Below, in pieces: positions 56,450-61,129 of a stretch of DNA of 61,129 nucleotides (the stretch's first letter is position 1; every line of letters begins with the position of its first letter). This stretch comes from Podochytrium sp. JEL0797 (taxonomy: Eukaryota > Chytridiomycota > Chytridiomycetes > Chytridiales > Chytriomycetaceae), in contig JADGJG010000046.1 of the NCBI GenBank assembly GCA_027596195.1, forward strand, positions 1-61,129, given 5' to 3'. Below the pieces are notes generated by a model, which saw only the letters and a program-made list of their open reading frames with translations, was not told where the DNA came from and made no database searches. The position numbers and the translations under genes were made by a program.

Positions 56450-57163
56450 TCACTGCAAAACAACCTTGACAACTGACAACGCGAGCTCTTCCCGCTCCGC
56501 CAACACGACATGATACACAACCTGAATCACCTCTTCCCCCATCGCAACCGTTTCAGTAAAGAACCCTGTTCCCGTCACAGGCAACTCCAACACGGTATTC
56601 GCAATTTTGAAGGATTGGATGTGCGCAAAGACCTCGCAGGATCCCGACAGCGAAACGCGCACTTTGACTTTTGAAGGCACAGTTTGTACTTTGACGACAT
56701 TGTGGCAGTCGAACCATCCTTTCGAGAAACAGCCGGGACTCTTTTCGCTGCTCAACTGGGCAGGATCCGTGTCTTTCGCGAACGCGAGGGCCACGACGCG
56801 CTTGACATTGTTTTTTTCCTGCGGCGCGAGAGTCCAAACGTGTTTTCCGTTCGCGTTGTTTGGCGAGGCGGCGTCGCTTTCGACGTGGAAGTCGTGCAGC
56901 GTCTCCTGCGAGTCGAGGCGCCGCGTGGAGCGGTGAGAGCGCGCGCGCAAGAGGGAAGGGCCGTCGTCGTCGTTTGCGGTGCGCGGGGCGTGGCGCGGTG
57001 TGAGTTGGGTGAGGGGTTCGTGGCGCAGGGGGGGCGGCGTCGAAGAGAGCCCCGTGCCAAAGCCCAGTGCGAGAGCCGCAACGAAGGAAGCCAAAGAGAA
57101 ACAAGACAGAGAAGGCCGGGTCAACGGCGAAGTGTGGCGTACAAAGTCCATTTTTGGAAACAA
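56450..57163 (-). CDS. Divergent family A member
   Basis: The intact frame encodes 237 residues. The start MFPKMDFVRHTSPLTRPSLS is followed by a clear hydrophobic segment (CFSLASFVAALALGFGTGL), a likely signal anchor, and a polar linker. The core is reduced but recognisable: GKHVWTLAPQEKNNVKRVVA (compare LWTLAPQEKDKYTRF), ANTVLELPVTGTGF (compare MLELPVTNKGNH), VIQVVYHVVLAEREELALSV. It lies outside the arms and is single, so it may be close to the source of the expanded copies. Function unknown. Confidence 0.65.
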   Translation of the reverse strand: MFPKMDFVRHTSPLTRPSLSCFSLASFVAALALGFGTGLSSTPPPLRHEPLTQLTPRHAPRTANDDDGPSLLRARSHRSTRRLDSQETLHDFHVESDAASPNNANGKHVWTLAPQEKNNVKRVVALAFAKDTDPAQLSSEKSPGCFSKGWFDCHNVVKVQTVPSKVKVRVSLSGSCEVFAHIQSFKIANTVLELPVTGTGFFTETVAMGEEVIQVVYHVVLAEREELALSVVKVVLQ

Positions 57164-57330
57164 TTCTTTCCGGAGGGGTTTCGGGCGCTATTCCCCCCGC
57201 AGCACAAAGAAAAATTTTGAGGTGCTTCGCTTTGATCGATAGCCAAAATTTTCATTTGCGGCATCTGCTGAATCGTTTCCGGATTCGCGGTTTGATACTT
57301 CAACAAAAAGAAAGATTTCATCATCTCTCT

Positions 57331-58377
57331 TTATGATGGAGTAAATCGAAACCAATTCAAGACAATCGAAAAAGTGCCATCCTTCAGCAACTCCACGCCA
57401 TAAACGACATACAACCTCTCAAACTCTTCCTCATCCAACGCTATACTAGCAAAGCATTCCTCCGTCACCTCCATCTCCACCTGCGTCTCCTCCACGTATA
57501 CTACCTCGTCCCCGTGCTCTTCTACCAACGCAACCTCCAGGCACAATCTGAGGGGCAATTGCGCGCCTTTCACGTAGATTGGCTTTGAATGCTTGGTGTG
57601 TAAGAACTTTCCTTTTTTATCAATTTCGGGAAACCAGCAAACATGAGCAGTTACTGGTTCACCCTCACAGAAGAGCTGTTCTTTGGAACATGGCAGTGTG
57701 ATACAGAGGTGGAGGTAGCGGTTATAGTTCGAGGGAGAGGACCAGCGGCGTTTTGGGAGCGGGGTTCCGATTTCGTTTTCGAATACAAGGACGTGAGGGA
57801 TATCGTGGAATCTGACTTTGCCGGGGGATTCCTTCTTGGAGCAGCTTTCGGATTTTCTGATGCACTTGAATGCGGATTTTTTGGCAGGGGCTGTGCACGG
57901 GGCGGGTCGTGGAACCGTTTGAGATGTATCGGCAGGTGATTTGGCGACTTGATTCATCACAATGGCAGAATCACGCGGTGGGTCTTCAACGACATCACAG
58001 TTCGCGTCAACAACACTCGGCCGCTCAGATGTGGCACAGTGGGCTGAGATTTCAAGAGGAGGAATCCGAGCTTGCCACTCGCAAGACACACGCGATTGGG
58101 GTGTTTCGGATTCTTTGGTCAGCTGTGCCATCAGGACATTATCGGGAAGGTCCGTTTGGGTGGCCACAGAATGGAGTGTTGGTCGCGATTCCGAGGGTGC
58201 ACTAACGGGCGGCTGCAGCTGATCCAGGACATCCGTCTGCGTAGCGGAACTGCGATATTCAATCGGGTCGACGGCCGGTTCGAGGGTCGCATGCTGTGCG
58301 GGTGCAAGCCAGTTGAGAGCGATGGCGAGCCAAAAGGCGGGGTTGAAAACCGAGTTTGAAAGGAGATGCGCGTTCAT
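57331..58377 (-). CDS. Beta-rich protein with possible PP1-docking motif
   Basis: The 348-residue frame starts MNAHLLSNSVFNPAFWLAIA, a possible signal anchor. The middle is disordered with two SATQTD repeats (SSATQTDVL, SVATQTDLP). The sequence ESPGKVRFHDIPHVLVFENE contains KVRF, which fits the RVxF protein phosphatase 1 docking motif. The C-terminal part (TQVEMEVTEECF, FERLYVVYGVELL, FSIVLNWFRF) has the rhythm of the family A end (TLELPVT, IYIKYQVRI, VSMMVFEL). It lies 168 bp upstream of the divergent family A gene on the same strand, so the two may be old tandem relatives. Both the docking motif and the kinship are inferences. Confidence 0.55.
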   Translation of the reverse strand: MNAHLLSNSVFNPAFWLAIALNWLAPAQHATLEPAVDPIEYRSSATQTDVLDQLQPPVSAPSESRPTLHSVATQTDLPDNVLMAQLTKESETPQSRVSCEWQARIPPLEISAHCATSERPSVVDANCDVVEDPPRDSAIVMNQVAKSPADTSQTVPRPAPCTAPAKKSAFKCIRKSESCSKKESPGKVRFHDIPHVLVFENEIGTPLPKRRWSSPSNYNRYLHLCITLPCSKEQLFCEGEPVTAHVCWFPEIDKKGKFLHTKHSKPIYVKGAQLPLRLCLEVALVEEHGDEVVYVEETQVEMEVTEECFASIALDEEEFERLYVVYGVELLKDGTFSIVLNWFRFTPS

Positions 58378-58559
58378 TAGTTTTTTTGCAAGTATTCAAA
58401 TAACTAAATATGGAAAATGAGCGCCATAAAAAACGGTGCCAAGATCGTATGCCAAATCGCTCTTTCTCGCTTCCACAAATCGTTGTTTTCTTCAATAAAG
58501 ACTCGTTTGGTCAAGCCCTGTCACCCACGAGCCCCCGTGCCTGCCGAATTCCATGGTTG

Positions 58560-58933
58560 GGACATACAATTCGAGAGTCATGCAAGCTGCAAGCTTAACA
58601 AGTCACCAAATCCATGTTTTTCGAACAGCAGCATGTACTGCTACAGTACGGGCCAAACTATCCCTTCTCGCGTTTTTGGACGGGGAAGCGCAAGATATGG
58701 ATGAATTCGAGCTCGAGCTGATGAGACAGACCTGGGCGTATGTGACGATCGTGTTGGTTGGGTATGATGTAGGTAGTCGAGTTGGAACGGATCGCGCAGT
58801 TTACCCCGCATATCGGGTTTTTGGATGTTCAAGGGAGAGTGTTGAAAAGCGGTTTTTGGTGCGGGAGGTGTTCAAGAGTCTCAACAGTGGTTTCAATTTT
58901 AACCGCTTAACGACGACGCGGTTTGAGATTTGA
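58560..58933 (+). pseudogene. Relic of the vWA-domain gene C-terminus
   Basis: The frame reads LSLLAFLDGEAQDMDEFELE, LMRQTWAYVTIVLVGYD and then KRFLVREVFKSLNS. Its first half matches LSLLVFLDGEAQDMDEF at the window's right edge, and bases around 58,600 match FFEQQH with a deletion between. It therefore predicts what the truncated gene should encode beyond 61,129. The window's last bases also occur here. Confidence 0.75.
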
Positions 58934-59109
58934 CCGGAAATGATCGAGAAAGAGTAGATCTATACGCTTTGAAGGCGTCAAAACCACACCATGGACTGCT
59001 CGCTCAAAATACCGACTCCTTCCCCCTCCAATTATTTTCACCTCAAATCTCACGACTTTTCACTTACTCCTGCCAGGGAATGAGACGGGGAAGGACGGAT
59101 AAAAATTCT

Positions 59110-59536
59110 ATGGACTCGCCGACCTCTCCTCCGCAGCCTTTGAATGCAGATATCGTCGCCCTCTTGTCTCAACTGGCTTCTCAACTTAACAAGTTACTGC
59201 CAACCAAGAAAGACTAGCTGCCAACCAGCAGAGGATCGAAGCGAAGCTCGACAACCACACCACTCGATTCCCTCGAGTCCTCAGTCTCCCTCAACCACCA
59301 CCAAGTCTCCCCCCAACTCCTCCAACTGCAGAACCCCAACATACACTCACTTCAGTGACCTTCCTTTTGAAGTCTCTCGTTTGATCCTGGCCTGGATCCA
59401 CCCCAAGCAAGCTTGGAAGCTCCGACGCCTCCCTCGTTCCTTTCTCGAGTGTATCACATCCCTCTCATTCGCTTTCCTCAAAATCCACCGCTTTCTGCCA
59501 CTTCCCAATCCTGCCATCACCACACAATCTCAGTAA
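59110..59536 (+). pseudogene. F-box-like gene fragment with frame breaks
   Basis: MDSPTSPPQPLNADIVALLS, QLASQLNKLL starts one frame; QERLAANQQRIEAKLDNHTT continues in a second as a short coiled coil; FSDLPFEVSRLILAWIHPKQ, AWKLRRLPRSFLE, an F-box-like segment, is in a third. Two one-base differences would unite them. No ligand-binding repeats follow before the stop at 59536. It is a candidate decayed F-box gene, or a multi-exon gene whose introns I cannot see. Confidence 0.45.
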
Positions 59537-59843
59537 ACTCGAATTGTTGAATGCGTTTTCTGGGCAAATTCCACGCGAATGGAGGAATAAGAAGACGAAG
59601 AGGTAATAAGAGGGTCGAGATTCTGATAATGATAACGCGTTGGAATGATGGGATATTAATAAAAGCGTGCTGTACGTTCTACTATTCTCCTTCGGAGTTG
59701 ATGAATGAGTTGCTAAAATATCGCGAACGAACTGCCAAGCTTCGAAAAAAAACCAATCAAAAGTTTGATTGAATCCATTTGGCCTCCGCCAGTCTTTCAG
59801 AAACCATTCAGAACGGCTTCCCTTCGCAACCAGATCCATCTGC

Positions 59844-61129
59844 ATGTCAGCAGCAGCTGCCACCCAACCCACCACCTTCAGTTCTGATGCCCCTCCCAAC
59901 TTTGAGCTCCCCCCTGAGTACGCCCTCCCGAAGCGTCCACCTCCACTCACCCCACTACCCCCCTCCCACGACAACGCCATCAACTCTGCCGAACAATCCC
60001 GCTGGCCCACCCCTCAATCCAAGCAAATTGTACTCCGCTACTGGCTCAAAACCCACATGGACCCACACTGGAGGTTGCTGCGACACTCGCAGCCCAAGAT
60101 GTACCTCCAGTTTCTCGAAAAGGGATACTGCGAGCCAATCACGAGCCACATGGCGCAAATCGGCGCCTTGACGAGGAGTCCGCGCGAGTACACGGGAACA
60201 TTGAACTTGGGGTCCCTCTTCAACACTTTTGAAACGGCGGGGGAGGAGAGGTTATATTACGTGTTGAATCATATGGTATTTCCAGGAGGTGGTGCGGCTC
60301 CAGCCACGAGGAACCTGAAACCCATCAATATGAGATGGAACCGCGCGGAATACATTCGCCGTGGAAACGCACGCAACGCGAGAGCACAACCGATTCAACC
60401 GTCCCTCGCCGAAAAGTACACGAGCCCTTCAGACGCTGTCATGATGACCCCGAACCTCCACTCACACGCGTATTCGCATCAAGTCCCTCCCGCGGCACAC
60501 CTCGCACGAACCCAGGCCCTCCACGACCTTGCCGCTGAACTCCAACACGGCACAGAACACCTCGAACCCATGGTAATGATTGAAATGAGCGCCAGCATGC
60601 ACCTGAATCCGCGGTTGGGCGTCGTAGGCCCAGACCGCGTGTTACGGTTCCACGATCAACCGAGCAACATTGCGCTCGTCAAGAACCTCGTGCACCGCGT
60701 TTTAGGACACATGGTTCCACGTGTGCAGATGCAGCATGCGGATCAGGATGGTGTTCCGACGATCGCGTTTGGTGGGCGCGCGTTTCACGTGGGGAACCTT
60801 TCGCGTGATCGGTTTGAAGCGGATTGGCACAAGAAAGTGGCTTCCAAGACGTATGTGTCAAGAGATTGGGAAGATTCAACCGAACGTCCTGCTGTTGTGG
60901 CGCGTCAAGCTACATCACCCATGAATCCCGTGGGCATTTCCGTGGTTAGCAAATCGAGAGTCATGCCAGCTTGGCAGATTGCCAAATCCATTTTTTTCGA
61001 ACAGCAGCATCTCAAGTACGGCCATGGCCTGTTTGACGCGCAGTTTGGGTGGCAATCGACTGTTGGGATGCCCAAACTATCCCTTCTCGTGTTCTTGGAC
61101 GGTGAAGCGCAAGATATGGATGAATTCGA
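59844..61129 (+). CDS. von Willebrand factor A domain protein (3' end outside window)
   Basis: An open frame runs without a stop from MSAAAATQPTTFSSDAPPNF to the window edge (428 codons). After a proline-rich start comes a helical region (IVLRYWLKTHMDPHWRLLRH, SQPKMYLQFLEKGYCEPIT). The vWA domain begins at LEPMVMIEMSASMHLNPRLG; the MIDAS motif is normally DxSxS, but here the first residue is Glu. Later parts are NIALVKNLVHRVLGHMV and LSLLVFLDGEAQDMDEF. A partial copy of the missing end lies at 58560-58933. Cytoplasmic vWA proteins of this kind are common in fungi; the role is unknown. Confidence 0.78.
   Translation, partial: MSAAAATQPTTFSSDAPPNFELPPEYALPKRPPPLTPLPPSHDNAINSAEQSRWPTPQSKQIVLRYWLKTHMDPHWRLLRHSQPKMYLQFLEKGYCEPITSHMAQIGALTRSPREYTGTLNLGSLFNTFETAGEERLYYVLNHMVFPGGGAAPATRNLKPINMRWNRAEYIRRGNARNARAQPIQPSLAEKYTSPSDAVMMTPNLHSHAYSHQVPPAAHLARTQALHDLAAELQHGTEHLEPMVMIEMSASMHLNPRLGVVGPDRVLRFHDQPSNIALVKNLVHRVLGHMVPRVQMQHADQDGVPTIAFGGRAFHVGNLSRDRFEADWHKKVASKTYVSRDWEDSTERPAVVARQATSPMNPVGISVVSKSRVMPAWQIAKSIFFEQQHLKYGHGLFDAQFGWQSTVGMPKLSLLVFLDGEAQDMDEF

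Noticed and set aside
59465..60010. 181-codon minus ORF near the vWA gene
   Set aside because: It overlaps the start of the long open vWA frame, and its text shows no family features.

Overview
The window looks like part of a fungal chromosome, probably from an early-diverging (chytrid-like) lineage. Introns are short (about 42-75 nt, GT...AG) and genes are dense on both strands. Recognisable fungal or eukaryotic housekeeping genes are present: a NEDD4/Rsp5 ubiquitin ligase, Dre2/anamorsin, NMN adenylyltransferase, a GPI-type chitin deacetylase and a GH85 ENGase. The lineage is inferred from gene style; no rRNA, tRNA or marker gene settles it.

Layout: (1) 49-15,240 and (5) 36,700-49,040 are the two arms of a large inverted duplication; over the core, left and right positions sum to 49,913. 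Each arm carries repeated copies of one module. In it, a TOE1/CAF1-type RNA exonuclease runs tail-to-tail against a co-directional pair made of an unrecognised 'family A' protein followed by a TGL3/4/5-like patatin lipase. A piece of a HECT ligase 3' end lies upstream of family A. Copies range from intact ORFs to relics. (2) 15,668-22,723 is an ordinary gene run: chitin deacetylase, Myb/SANT protein, a repeat protein and a MYND-finger gene with a frame break. (3) 22,850-27,560 holds more family A copies tandemly duplicated with a membrane-protein gene. (4) 27,773-36,477 holds a small WW protein, a coiled-coil candidate, NMNAT, Dre2 and two paralogous C2H2 factors. (6) 49,238-56,310 holds the full-length Rsp5 gene and ENGase, with a tandem duplication between them that left a stand-alone C2-domain gene and an ENGase tail relic. 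(7) 56,450-61,129 holds a divergent family A gene, a related-looking beta-rich protein with a possible PP1-docking motif, an F-box-like fragment and a vWA-domain gene cut by the window edge.

The most unusual feature is the expanding family A / patatin / TOE1 module. Family A has six full-length copies, one divergent copy and at least four relics here, and I do not recognise it. In the innermost pair of arm copies (L1/R1) the patatin gene has lost its oxyanion-loop and nucleophile exons but still splices, on paper, into an uninterrupted 349-codon frame, identical in both arms. The roughly 3.3-kb core of the arms is almost identical, down to an 18-base homopolymer, which points to recent gene conversion or a recent duplication.

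Exon joins were worked out by hand from splice consensus and frame. For Rsp5, NMNAT, Dre2, Myb, both zinc-finger genes, the C2-only gene, the L1/R1 patatin and the two-exon family A genes, the exon sums are exact multiples of three.
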